Shown in pieces: positions 23,298 to 30,685 of a DNA stretch of 38,501 nucleotides. The position numbers were made by a program, and so were the translations under genes. The DNA lies in NCBI RefSeq assembly GCF_934660935.1, contig NZ_CAKUIH010000015.1, positions 1 through 38,501 of the forward strand, read 5' to 3'. Numbering within the stretch: the stretch's first letter is position 1; each line of letters starts with the position of its first letter. This DNA comes from an uncultured Parolsenella sp. (GTDB lineage: Bacteria; Actinomycetota; Coriobacteriia; Coriobacteriales; Atopobiaceae). A model generated the notes under the pieces. The model was not told the DNA's origin. It was given only the letters and a program-made list of their open reading frames with translations, and did not search any database.

Positions 23298-24248
23298 ATG
23301 GCCAACAAGCCCGAGCCCCTATTCATCGAGGGCCACTATCACTTCACGCTCTCCTCGTACGACCCCGTCCAGATCACCATCACCGTCCCTCACATCAGCG
23401 AGCGCGAGGTCGAGGCCGAGCTCAACGGCGCACTGCGCTCTCGCGGCCACGCGGGCGAGGACGCTCCGTCGGATGAGTGGGTCGCCGAGCACTTCGAGGG
23501 CATCGAGTCCCTTTCCGCCCTGCGCGATGCGATTCGCACCGAGCAGGAACACATGAACCAGGCGTACTCGGAGTTCTCCAAGGCCTCGCTCTGCGCCACT
23601 GAGCTCGCCAAGCGCCTCGAGCAGAGCGTCCCCGCCCAGCTCGTCCAGACGGCATCGGACAGCCTCATCCAGGGCTACCAGCAGTACACCCAGCAGCAGG
23701 GCCTGCCCCTCGAGGCCGTCCTCTCCGGCATGGGCATGAGCCCGGAGGAATTCCAGGCCATGCTCGCCAACCAGGCGATCGAACTCGCCACCCAGGAGGC
23801 CGCGCTTGACGCCTTCGCAGACGAGTATGCCATCGTCGCCGACGAGTCCGAGCTGCCCGGCGTACTCGAGGTTTCACCCACCATGGCGAAGCAGATCATC
23901 GAGGACGCACGTGCCCACAACGCACTCGATGACCTCATGCGCGTCGCCGTTCGCACGAAGGTGAGGAACATCCTCGCGACTGAGGCCGAGGTCACCTACG
24001 AGCACGAAAGCGCGGAGGACACCGAGAAGCGCGTCGAGCAGATGCTCGCCGAGCGTGCGAACTGGACCTTCCCCGAGGATGACGGATGCTGCTGCGGTTG
24101 TTGCGGCGGCGAGCACGGCCACGGCGAGGGCGAGGGCTGCTGCGGCGGCTACGATCACAGCGAGGGCGACTGCTGCTGCGGTGGCCACGGCGACGATTGC
24201 TGCGGCCACGGCGAGGGTGACGATCGCCCGCACCTGAAGCTGGTCTAG
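23298..24248 (+). CDS. Trigger-factor C-domain-like protein with a Cys/His/Gly-rich metal-binding tail
   Basis: 316 residues. Residues about 35-260 are strongly helical and resemble the C-terminal chaperone domain of trigger factor (SLSALRDAIRTEQEHMN, VPAQLVQTASDSLIQGYQQY, then the MSPEEFQAMLANQAIELATQEAAL helix). The ribosome-binding tail and the FKBP prolyl isomerase domain of true trigger factor are missing; a short beta-rich segment (1-34) replaces them. Residues 261-316 hold 12 Cys and 6 His in CCCGCC, CCGG, CCCGG and CCGHG clusters separated by Gly/Asp/Glu, similar in character to the metal-binding tail of SlyD. No signal peptide is seen, so it is probably cytoplasmic. The start has GGAGGACCC upstream. 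Suggested role: metal-responsive chaperone or metallochaperone (inference). Confidence 0.85.
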   Translation: MANKPEPLFIEGHYHFTLSSYDPVQITITVPHISEREVEAELNGALRSRGHAGEDAPSDEWVAEHFEGIESLSALRDAIRTEQEHMNQAYSEFSKASLCATELAKRLEQSVPAQLVQTASDSLIQGYQQYTQQQGLPLEAVLSGMGMSPEEFQAMLANQAIELATQEAALDAFADEYAIVADESELPGVLEVSPTMAKQIIEDARAHNALDDLMRVAVRTKVRNILATEAEVTYEHESAEDTEKRVEQMLAERANWTFPEDDGCCCGCCGGEHGHGEGEGCCGGYDHSEGDCCCGGHGDDCCGHGEGDDRPHLKLV

Positions 24249-24338
24249 AGCTAGGCTGACGCGGAGGCGACGCGCTTCCGGGCCAGCGACGTTCCGAGCC
24301 GGCGGCGCTCCAGGCAAACTTGCATAGAGAATCGAACG

Positions 24339-24373
24339 AGGCGGGACACTCGACATGGGTGCCCCGCCTTTTT
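24339..24373 (+). terminator. Intrinsic terminator of the trigger-factor-like gene
   Basis: AGGCGGG (24339-24345) pairs with CCCGCCT (24363-24369), extended inward by CAC/GTG, and is followed by TTTTT. It lies 90 bp after the stop codon. Confidence 0.8.
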
Positions 24374-24437
24374 GCGCGCTTGCTACCACGTCCCGCGAGA
24401 GCGCGGATGCGGGACGCAAGCGTCCGCGCACACAAAA

Positions 24438-24468
24438 AGCCCCGCACGGCTCAATGCCATGCGGGGCT
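24438..24468 (-). terminator. Intrinsic terminator of rpmE
   Basis: AGCCCCGCA (24438-24446) pairs with TGCGGGGCT (24460-24468), and on the minus strand TTTTTGTG follows. It lies 25 bp after the rpmE stop and faces the terminator at 24339-24373. Confidence 0.85.
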
Positions 24469-24492
24469 AATTCGTGCTATGAGAGCGAAATG

Positions 24493-24918
24493 CTACTCAG
24501 CAGCAGCCTCGGTCTCGGTGGCCTCAGCGGCGACCTCGGCGGGAGCCTCGGCCTCAGCCTTGGCGGCCTCGGCAGCGGCCTTCTTGGCGTACTCAGCAGC
24601 ACGCTTGGCCTTCTCGGCGGCCTTGGCCTCAGCGGCGGCCTTGCGAGCAGCCTCGGCCTCGGCGGCCTTGGCCTCACGGGCGGCCTTGGCGGCAGCGGCC
24701 TTCTCGAGCTGGGCGGCAGCGGCGCCACCGAACTTGTCGGCGAAGCGCTGGACGCGTCCACCGGTGTCAACGAGCTTCTGCTGGCCGGTGTAGAACGGGT
24801 GGCACTTGTCGCAGAGGTCGACGGTCAGGGAAGAGACGGTGGAGCGGGTGGTCCAAGTGTTGCCGCAGCTGCAGCGGACGGTGCACTCGACGTAATCCGG
24901 GTGGATACCCTTCTTCAT
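24493..24918 (-). CDS. rpmE: 50S ribosomal protein L31 with a long Ala/Glu/Lys tail
   Basis: 141 residues, about twice the usual 65-80. Residues 1-70 are a complete zinc-binding (C+) L31: CSCG with a second CDKCHPFYTG pair. From about residue 72 to the end the sequence is almost only Ala, Glu and Lys with AEAARKAAAEAKAAEKAK-like periodicity, predicting a long charged single helix. The start is the ATG at 24918 behind AAGGAG; the upstream ATG at 25008 lies inside the leader hairpins. A two-hairpin leader precedes the gene. The tail could contact the ribosome surface or a partner; its role is unknown. Confidence 0.95.
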   Translation of the reverse strand: MKKGIHPDYVECTVRCSCGNTWTTRSTVSSLTVDLCDKCHPFYTGQQKLVDTGGRVQRFADKFGGAAAAQLEKAAAAKAAREAKAAEAEAARKAAAEAKAAEKAKRAAEYAKKAAAEAAKAEAEAPAEVAAEATETEAAAE

Positions 24919-25018
24919 TGCAGGACTCCTTCTTGCTTCGCGCCTGGTTACCGACCAGGCAATGGAACTCCCCGGGGATGGTCCGGAGATGCCTTGGTTT
25001 CCGACCAAGGCTTCAAGC
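24919..25018 (-). ncRNA. Candidate L31 ribosomal-protein leader RNA
   Basis: Between the predicted transcription start and the rpmE ATG lie two look-alike hairpins: GCCTTGGT/ACCAAGGC (24991-25011) and GCCTGGT/ACCAGGC (24942-24960), each with a five-nt loop reading CGGAA or CGGTA on the minus strand. Autoregulatory L31 leaders, including a Coriobacteria class, have been described; whether this is a member needs a covariance search. The second hairpin ends about 15 nt before the ribosome binding site. Confidence 0.55.
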
Positions 25019-25024
25019 CTTTGA

Positions 25025-25053
25025 ATGGTAGCATGGGCCTTGTTTCATGTCAC
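25025..25053 (-). promoter_or_regulatory. Candidate rpmE promoter
   Basis: On the minus strand GTGACA (25048-25053, 5 of 6 to the -35) and TACCAT (25025-25030, 4 of 6 to the -10) are exactly 17 bp apart, and the -10 is extended by TGC. It would start RNA near 25018, just ahead of the leader hairpins. Confidence 0.5.
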
Positions 25054-25134
25054 GAATTTGTTGGAGTTTGAGCGTCCAAACACGCCAAGCTCCACGATGC
25101 CGCCACTTCACGCGGCCACGGCAAAGGGGCAACC

Positions 25135-25989
25135 ATGTTCCTCGCGATTGACGTAGGCAACACCCAGACCACCATCGGCCTGCTCGAGAATGGCAACGTC
25201 TGCCAGCGCTGGCGACTCAAGACGGACCGCGCAGACACCTCTGACGAGCTTCACGCACATCTCCGCAGCTTCCTTGCGCTGCGCGACTACGAGCTCAGCG
25301 GTATCGAAGCGGCGGCTGTGTCCAGCGTCGTGCCCATCCTCACCAAGATGTGGGACGCGGCCCTCACGGACGCCTTCGGCACCAGGCCCTACCTCGTCCA
25401 CGGCAGCACAGACTGCTGCATGGAGATCGCCATGCCCTACCCAACGCAGGTGGGTGCGGACCGCATCGCCAATGCCGTCGAGGCGCGCGCCGCCTATGGC
25501 TCGCCCGCGATCGTCGTGGACTTTGGCACCGCGACGAACATCGACGTGGTGGATTTCCACGGTCGCTATCGCGGCGGATGCATCGCGCCGGGCCTCATGC
25601 TCTCCGCGACCGCGCTGTTCGACCGCGCCGCCAAGCTCGCATCCATTCCCATCGAGGTTCCGCCCGCGCCCATTGGCGACACGACGGAGCACGCGCTGCA
25701 GTCTGGCCTCGTGTTGGGCGTCGCCGCCCAGGCGGAAGGCCTCGTCCGCCGCATAAAGAACCAGCTTGCCGACGAGGCGGAGCAGGAGACGCTGGCCTCC
25801 TTCGCGGGAGGCGACGAGGACCGAGCGCATGCGGTTCAGGCGGCGCGCAAGGAGGTTCTCGACTGCCCCGTCATCGCCACGGGAGGCCTCTCGCGCGTCA
25901 TCGAGCGCGCGACGGGCGTCTTTGACTCGGTCGACATGGACCTCACGCTGCGCGGAGTCTGGCGCATTTGGAGCACGCACCAGGCGTAA
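25135..25989 (+). CDS. coaX: Type III pantothenate kinase
   Basis: 284 residues, a little longer than the usual 255-260. First step of CoA synthesis: ATP-dependent phosphorylation of pantothenate. ASKHA-fold motifs: LAIDVGNTQTTIG (phosphate 1), GADRIANAVEAR (pantothenate site) and VVDFGTATNIDVVD (phosphate 2), then the GGCIAPGL and ATGGLS segments. The start has AAGGGG upstream. Divergent from rpmE and convergent with birA. Confidence 0.95.
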   Translation: MFLAIDVGNTQTTIGLLENGNVCQRWRLKTDRADTSDELHAHLRSFLALRDYELSGIEAAAVSSVVPILTKMWDAALTDAFGTRPYLVHGSTDCCMEIAMPYPTQVGADRIANAVEARAAYGSPAIVVDFGTATNIDVVDFHGRYRGGCIAPGLMLSATALFDRAAKLASIPIEVPPAPIGDTTEHALQSGLVLGVAAQAEGLVRRIKNQLADEAEQETLASFAGGDEDRAHAVQAARKEVLDCPVIATGGLSRVIERATGVFDSVDMDLTLRGVWRIWSTHQA

Positions 25990-26044
25990 GGGCAAGCGGC
26001 ACGCCACCGACAGCGGCACGCGAACCATATGGCGCGAACAAAAG

Positions 26045-26078
26045 CGGGGCGGCCCCGGCACAATGCGGAGCCGCCCCG
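26045..26078. terminator. Bidirectional terminator between coaX and birA
   Basis: CGGGGCGGC (26045-26053) pairs with GCCGCCCCG (26070-26078). On the minus strand CTTTTG follows, favouring birA termination. It also lies correctly for coaX. Confidence 0.65.
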
Positions 26079-26106
26079 AGCCATTAAGCAAGTGCTGGCC
26101 AGACGC

Positions 26107-26958
26107 CTAGCACGCCGCACGGCGCAGGCTGGCCTGTTCGCTCGAGACGACGACCTCGCGGCCATCCTCCAGGCGAACGGTCGCGCGCCCCCAAACGTCG
26201 ACAGCCACGAAGTCGCCCGTCGCGGCGACGTTGCCGTTGGGGTAGACAACGTCGACGCGTGCGCCCATGAGCGGCAGCGCGTCGAAATACTCCGAGAGCA
26301 CGGGCGCCAGCGGGCCAGCCACGGCATGGCCCGAGTTCACGGCGGCAGCCCAGGCATCCGCGCGAGCCACCACGGCGTCGCGGATGGCCTGCGCAAGTTC
26401 GTCGAAGCCAGGAGCCACGGCACCCTCGGCCATTGCGTCCGCAATGCCAGCGGGCGCGAGCGGATTCACGCTGCCCATGTCACCCTCGAGCACCGGACGC
26501 TCGAGGTTCACGCCGATGCCACAGACCGCGAACATGCCGGAGTCGCCCGTGCCTGCCTCGACGAGGATGCCCGCGAGCTTGCGATCGGGGGCGGAGGCGT
26601 CCGTGGCAGGAACCACCACGTCGTTCGGCCACTTGAGAGCCGCGCGAGTGGCACCAAGGGAGTGCAGCGCGTCGAGCACGCCCATGCCGCACACGGCCGA
26701 GATGCCCATGTAGTGGCTCATCGGGACATCCGGACGGAGAAGCACGGAGAGGTAGAGGCCCGTCGAGGGAGAGCCCCAACCGTGGCCGCGCCGGCCGCGA
26801 CCGGCGGTCTGCTCGTGAGCGGCGACACAAGCACCGTGCGGGGCAGAGCCGCGACCCAGCTCCATGACATCGTCGTTCGTCGACCCCGTGCTGGCAACGA
26901 TTTGCAGCTCAGGTGCCCCGACGACGCAATCGGCGCTCTCTATCTCAGTTACTCCCAT
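26107..26958 (-). CDS. birA: Biotin--[acetyl-CoA-carboxylase] ligase, class without DNA-binding domain
   Basis: 283 residues. It attaches biotin to the carrier domain of biotin enzymes via biotinyl-AMP. STNDDV, the biotinyl-AMP loop GRGRRGHGW and KWPNDVVV are present, as is a small C-terminal SH3-like domain (about 232-280). There is no N-terminal helix-turn-helix, so it is not expected to regulate transcription. The start overlaps the end of the folP-folK gene by 10 nt, so the two are coupled. Confidence 0.94.
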   Translation of the reverse strand: MGVTEIESADCVVGAPELQIVASTGSTNDDVMELGRGSAPHGACVAAHEQTAGRGRRGHGWGSPSTGLYLSVLLRPDVPMSHYMGISAVCGMGVLDALHSLGATRAALKWPNDVVVPATDASAPDRKLAGILVEAGTGDSGMFAVCGIGVNLERPVLEGDMGSVNPLAPAGIADAMAEGAVAPGFDELAQAIRDAVVARADAWAAAVNSGHAVAGPLAPVLSEYFDALPLMGARVDVVYPNGNVAATGDFVAVDVWGRATVRLEDGREVVVSSEQASLRRAAC

Positions 26959-28580
26959 GAGATCTCTCCCAGGTCAGCGCGAACGAGGCCCACACGCTCC
27001 TCGCGTGGTTTGATTGAAATGCCCGCATGCGTGAGGAAGCGGACGGGATCGTGCATGAGGTCCTCCATCGGCACGAGCACGAAGTCGCGCTCACCCAAGA
27101 GCGGGTGCGGCAGGGCGAGCTTGCGGCCGGCGTGGGTCTCCCCCTCCATCCAGAGGAGGTCGCAGTCGATAGTGCGGGGGCCGTGGCCCTCCTGCCCGGG
27201 AACGCGCTTACGGCCGAGCTGCTTCTCCACGCCCATGAGCGCGTCGAGCAGGACGAGGGGCGCGAGCTCGGTCTTTATCTCCGCGACGGCATTGGCGACG
27301 GGAAGCGCGATGCCATAGGCGGGGTCCGTCTCGTAGGCGTGGCTCACGCCGGTGACGCACGTGAGCGGAATGGCGTTGATGAGCTCGCAGGCACGGGCGA
27401 GGTACTCGACGCGATCGCCGACGTTCGAGCCAAGCGCCACGAACGCGCGGCGCGGATCGGGATGGGCGATGGCCCAGTACGAGTCGAGCGCCTGCGAGAT
27501 GCCCGCCACGTCATGGACGCGCAGGACGCGAGCGCCCGCCGCCACGGCCGCGATGCAGACACCAGCAGTTGCGGCATCGCGCGCGGGAGCCTCCGTCACG
27601 CCGGAGACGGCGCCCACGAAGCGCTTGCGCGAGACGGCGCAAAGCACGGGGTAGCCCATAGAGACCATCTTGGCGCAGGCGCGCTGGATGACGACATCCT
27701 CATCCGCGAGTTTACCGAAGCCGGGGCCAGGATCGATGCAGATGCGGTCGCGGGCAACGCCGGCGCGCATGAGCTCGCGGGCCTGGTCGCCGAGGAAGCC
27801 CATGACGCGGCGCATGATGGGCGCCTCCTCCGGCAGGGTGAAGCGGCGGTTGCCTCCCGCCAGGGAGACGGAAGCGCTCGTCACGCCACGGGCGCTGCGA
27901 CGCATGACCTCGTCAAGACGCTCGGCCGCGGCGGCGTCCGCGCGCTCGGCAGCAGTGGGTTCATCGGGCGCGCTAGCTGCGGCGATATCGGCGGCCTTGG
28001 CGTTTGCTGCAGCGCCGGTGGGGGCGCTGGGCAGGGTCGACGCGCCGGACGCGGTGCCCGTGAGGCCAGCGGCGGCAGCTCGGGCGGCGGCGGTGGAGTC
28101 AAGCGTGACGGTCTGACGCGGTGCGCGCTCCGAGACCTCGCCGGCGTGCATGACGATGCAGCCGCAGTCGCTCTCCTGGGCGACGCGCACCATCTCGGGG
28201 TTGGTGAAGCCGGTCACGTCGTTGATGATGGAGGCGCCGAGTTTGACGGCGAGGCGCGCGACCTCGGGGTGACGCGTGTCGATCGAGACGATGGCACCCG
28301 CGTCGACCAGCGCGCGGATCACGGGGATAACACGCTTGCCTTCCTCGTCCGGAGAGACCGCGGTGAAGCCGGGGCGCGTCGACTCACCGCCGACGTCGAT
28401 GATGTCCGCGCCCTCGTCGAGCATGCGAAGGCCCCACTCGATCGCCGCCGCGGTCGTGGCATGGGTTCCGCCGTCCGAGAAGGAATCGGGCGTGACGTTG
28501 AGCACGCCCATAATGCGCGGGCGCGCGAGCGAAATCTCGTGTTTTCCGCAGCGCCAGGTCATCTGGTCTTCTCGAAGCAT
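26949..28580 (-). CDS. folP: Bifunctional dihydropteroate synthase / HPPK (FolP-FolK fusion) with an internal low-complexity insertion
   Basis: 543 residues. Residues 1-372 are FolP, joining DHPP and p-aminobenzoate: IMGVLNVTPDSFSDGG (23-38), DVGGESTRPG (62-71), DPGPGFGK (283-290) and a C-terminal RVHDV. Residues 377-540 are FolK, which pyrophosphorylates 6-hydroxymethyldihydropterin: VALGSNVGDR (381-390), GPRTIDCDLL and LPHPLLGERDFVLVPM. FolP is interrupted at about 152-248 by a roughly 97-residue Ala/Thr/Ser/Asp-rich segment after VMHAGEVSERA. The FolP catalytic motifs on both sides are intact. I prefer the ATG at 28580 (GGAGAGG upstream) over the GTG at 28586. It overlaps birA. Confidence 0.93.
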   Translation of the reverse strand: MLREDQMTWRCGKHEISLARPRIMGVLNVTPDSFSDGGTHATTAAAIEWGLRMLDEGADIIDVGGESTRPGFTAVSPDEEGKRVIPVIRALVDAGAIVSIDTRHPEVARLAVKLGASIINDVTGFTNPEMVRVAQESDCGCIVMHAGEVSERAPRQTVTLDSTAAARAAAAGLTGTASGASTLPSAPTGAAANAKAADIAAASAPDEPTAAERADAAAAERLDEVMRRSARGVTSASVSLAGGNRRFTLPEEAPIMRRVMGFLGDQARELMRAGVARDRICIDPGPGFGKLADEDVVIQRACAKMVSMGYPVLCAVSRKRFVGAVSGVTEAPARDAATAGVCIAAVAAGARVLRVHDVAGISQALDSYWAIAHPDPRRAFVALGSNVGDRVEYLARACELINAIPLTCVTGVSHAYETDPAYGIALPVANAVAEIKTELAPLVLLDALMGVEKQLGRKRVPGQEGHGPRTIDCDLLWMEGETHAGRKLALPHPLLGERDFVLVPMEDLMHDPVRFLTHAGISIKPREERVGLVRADLGEISWE

Positions 28581-28611
28581 AGGCACCTCTCCGTCGTGAT
28601 TAGCTCTCTCG

Positions 28612-28617
28612 ATTGTA
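28612..28617 (-). promoter_or_regulatory. Candidate -10 element for folP-folK-birA
   Basis: TACAAT on the minus strand (5 of 6 to consensus), 32 bp upstream of the ATG. No -35 of quality is visible in the GC-rich upstream sequence. Confidence 0.35.
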
Positions 28618-28694
28618 GCGGGCGGGCAGATTCCGCGCCGGCAGGCGGAAAGCCAACACAGAACGGCAAGGTGTGACGATACCGCCCGGGATCG

Positions 28695-29447
28695 CTAGAA
28701 GTCGAAGGCCTTGGCGATATCGGCTTGGATGATGACGCTGGCGCGCGAGCTCACGGGGATGGGGTCGCGGTTCACAACCACGAGCTCCTGGCCGAGGAAA
28801 TAGTCGACCAGACCCGCGGCGGGATAGACCACGAGACTCGTCCCTCCCACGATCAGCATGTCCGCCTGCTGGATCGCGCGCACAGAGTCGTGAATCACGC
28901 GGTCATCGAGGCTTTCTCCGTAGAGCACAACGTCGGGCTTGATCACACCACCGCACTCGGGGCAGACGGGGACCCCGTGCCCATCCTCATGCTCGCGCGC
29001 CATGATCCACTCGGCAGAATAGGTGGCGCCGCAACGCTGGCAGATGTTGCGATGGACCGAGCCGTGTAGCTCGAGTACGTTCTTCGACCCCGCTGCCTGA
29101 TGCAGGCCGTCGATGTTCTGGGTCACCACGGCAGTGAGCCTGCCCTCGCGCTCGAGCTCGGCGAGCTTGAGGTGCGCCTGGTTGGGCTTGGCACCCAGCG
29201 CGATCATCTTCGTACGATAGAACTCGAAGAACTCCGCCGGATGGGTCTCGTAGAAGGCGTGCGAAAGCATAGTCTCCGGTGGGTAGTCGAACTGCTGGTT
29301 GTACAAGCCGTCAACGCTGCGGAAATCCGGAATGCCACTCGCCGTGGAGACGCCCGCGCCACCAAAGAAGACGATGCGCTCGTGGCGCTCGACGCGAGCC
29401 TTGAGCTCGGTGGCGGCCTCGGTTGGGTCCGTGATGGTGATGGGCAT
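28695..29447 (-). CDS. Sirtuin-type NAD-dependent protein deacylase
   Basis: 250 residues, class typical of bacterial CobB/NpdA. It removes acyl groups from protein lysines using NAD. NAD-binding GAGVSTASGIPDFRS (30-44), TQNIDGLH, the catalytic His in LELHGSVH, and a zinc module with two Cys pairs (CQRC, CPEC). The start is the ATG at 29447. It has its own intergenic space on both sides, so it is probably transcribed alone; it is divergent from the patatin gene. Confidence 0.94.
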   Translation of the reverse strand: MPITITDPTEAATELKARVERHERIVFFGGAGVSTASGIPDFRSVDGLYNQQFDYPPETMLSHAFYETHPAEFFEFYRTKMIALGAKPNQAHLKLAELEREGRLTAVVTQNIDGLHQAAGSKNVLELHGSVHRNICQRCGATYSAEWIMAREHEDGHGVPVCPECGGVIKPDVVLYGESLDDRVIHDSVRAIQQADMLIVGGTSLVVYPAAGLVDYFLGQELVVVNRDPIPVSSRASVIIQADIAKAFDF

Positions 29448-29560
29448 GGGAGCCTCGATTCTCGAGCGTGGTCACTTCGGCACAAGCATAGACCTTGGCA
29501 AACGGCCGGGTGCCGGAGCGGCCGGACGCCAGGGCGGATCAGAACCTCTTCACTCCGTCG

Positions 29561-29569
29561 TGCTAAAGT
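29561..29569 (+). promoter_or_regulatory. Candidate extended -10 promoter of the patatin gene
   Basis: TGC directly precedes TAAAGT (29564-29569), 33 bp upstream of the ATG. No clear -35 is visible. Confidence 0.3.
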
Positions 29570-29602
29570 GCCATAGACCGTCAGGATGAGAAAGGAGCCG
29601 AC

Positions 29603-30562
29603 ATGGAGTCGACCAGCACACCTTCCGAGGCAGCGGCTCCGTCCAACGCTCCCGGAGCCGTGCAGCCCACCCCGGCGGTCGCTCCCGCTAACGTCCCCGG
29701 CGTGGCGCTCGTGCTGGAGGGCGGTGGCATGCGCGCCGCACACACCGCCGGCATCGTGGCCGCGCTCATCGAGCACGAGGTTTGGTTCCCCTACGTCTGC
29801 GGACTCTCCGCCGGATCCTCCAACGCAGTCAATTACCTCTCGCGCGACGCAGAGCGCACGCGCCAGGCCTTCGTCGACATCGCCGGAGACGAGCGCTTCG
29901 GCGGCATCGGCTCGCTCATGCGCCGCAACGGTTTCTTCAACGCGGACTTCCTCTACGAGCGCGCCATTCAGGACGGTACGCTTCCGTTCGACTGGGAGAC
30001 CTTCCGCGCGAATCCCGCTCGGCTCCGCATCCAGGCATTCGAGCGAGACACGGGCCGCACCGTCACCTGGACGCGCGACGACATGACCTCGCGCGTGGGC
30101 ATGGCGAGCCTCGTCCGCGCGAGCTCCACCATGCCGTTCGTCATGAAGCCCATCGAGGTTGACGGGCAGGTCATGCTCGACGGCGGCCTGGGCACAGGCG
30201 CGGGCATCCCGCTGCACATGGCGGAGGATGACGGCTACCAGCGCTTCTTCTTCGTCGCGACGCGCCCGGCCGGCTACCGCAAGGAGCCCATGGGGCACGG
30301 CACCCGCGGCATCATGCGACGCGTCTGCGCCGGGGAGCCTCACGTCTTTGAGGCGCTCGTCACGCGTGCCGAGCGCTACAACGCAGCACTCGACCACCTG
30401 GCCGAGCTCGAGCGCGAGGGCCGCGCCCTTGTCGTGCGGCCGGAGAGTATGCCCATCCAGAACACCGAGACGAACGTCGAGCGCCTCCGCGCCGTCTTCG
30501 ACCAAGGCCATGCCCTGGCGGAGCGCGAGATGGACAACTGGCTGGAATGGCTCAAGAGCTAG
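29603..30562 (+). CDS. Patatin-like phospholipase family protein
   Basis: 319 residues. A Pro/Ala/Thr-rich N-terminus (1-33) is followed by the patatin fold. The oxyanion loop is GGGMR, the nucleophile lies in GLSAGSSN (GxSxG), and the catalytic Asp in DGGLG. The family hydrolyses acyl esters of lipids with a Ser-Asp dyad. No signal peptide is visible, so it would act at the inner face of the membrane or in the cytosol. The start is preceded by AAAGGAG. Similar to the YjjU type of patatin by layout (inference). Confidence 0.88.
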   Translation: MESTSTPSEAAAPSNAPGAVQPTPAVAPANVPGVALVLEGGGMRAAHTAGIVAALIEHEVWFPYVCGLSAGSSNAVNYLSRDAERTRQAFVDIAGDERFGGIGSLMRRNGFFNADFLYERAIQDGTLPFDWETFRANPARLRIQAFERDTGRTVTWTRDDMTSRVGMASLVRASSTMPFVMKPIEVDGQVMLDGGLGTGAGIPLHMAEDDGYQRFFFVATRPAGYRKEPMGHGTRGIMRRVCAGEPHVFEALVTRAERYNAALDHLAELEREGRALVVRPESMPIQNTETNVERLRAVFDQGHALAEREMDNWLEWLKS

Positions 30563-30649
30563 CGCCCGCGGCCGCCCGCCACGGCGCCTGAGCAGCCTGT
30601 GGGCACTCTCTTCGACGTCCGCCCGCGTCCCACCGCACCGGGCCTGGGC

Positions 30650-30655
30650 TACAAT
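30650..30655 (+). promoter_or_regulatory. Candidate -10 element of the exonuclease III gene
   Basis: TACAAT, 5 of 6 to consensus, 31 bp upstream of the start codon. No clear -35. Confidence 0.3.
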
Positions 30656-30685
30656 CCTCCTGCACGCAACAACTTTGGAGGACCC

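Noticed and set aside
27027..28676. 549-residue plus-strand frame opposite folP-folK
   Set aside because: Antisense shadow; both FolP and FolK motifs are on the minus strand.
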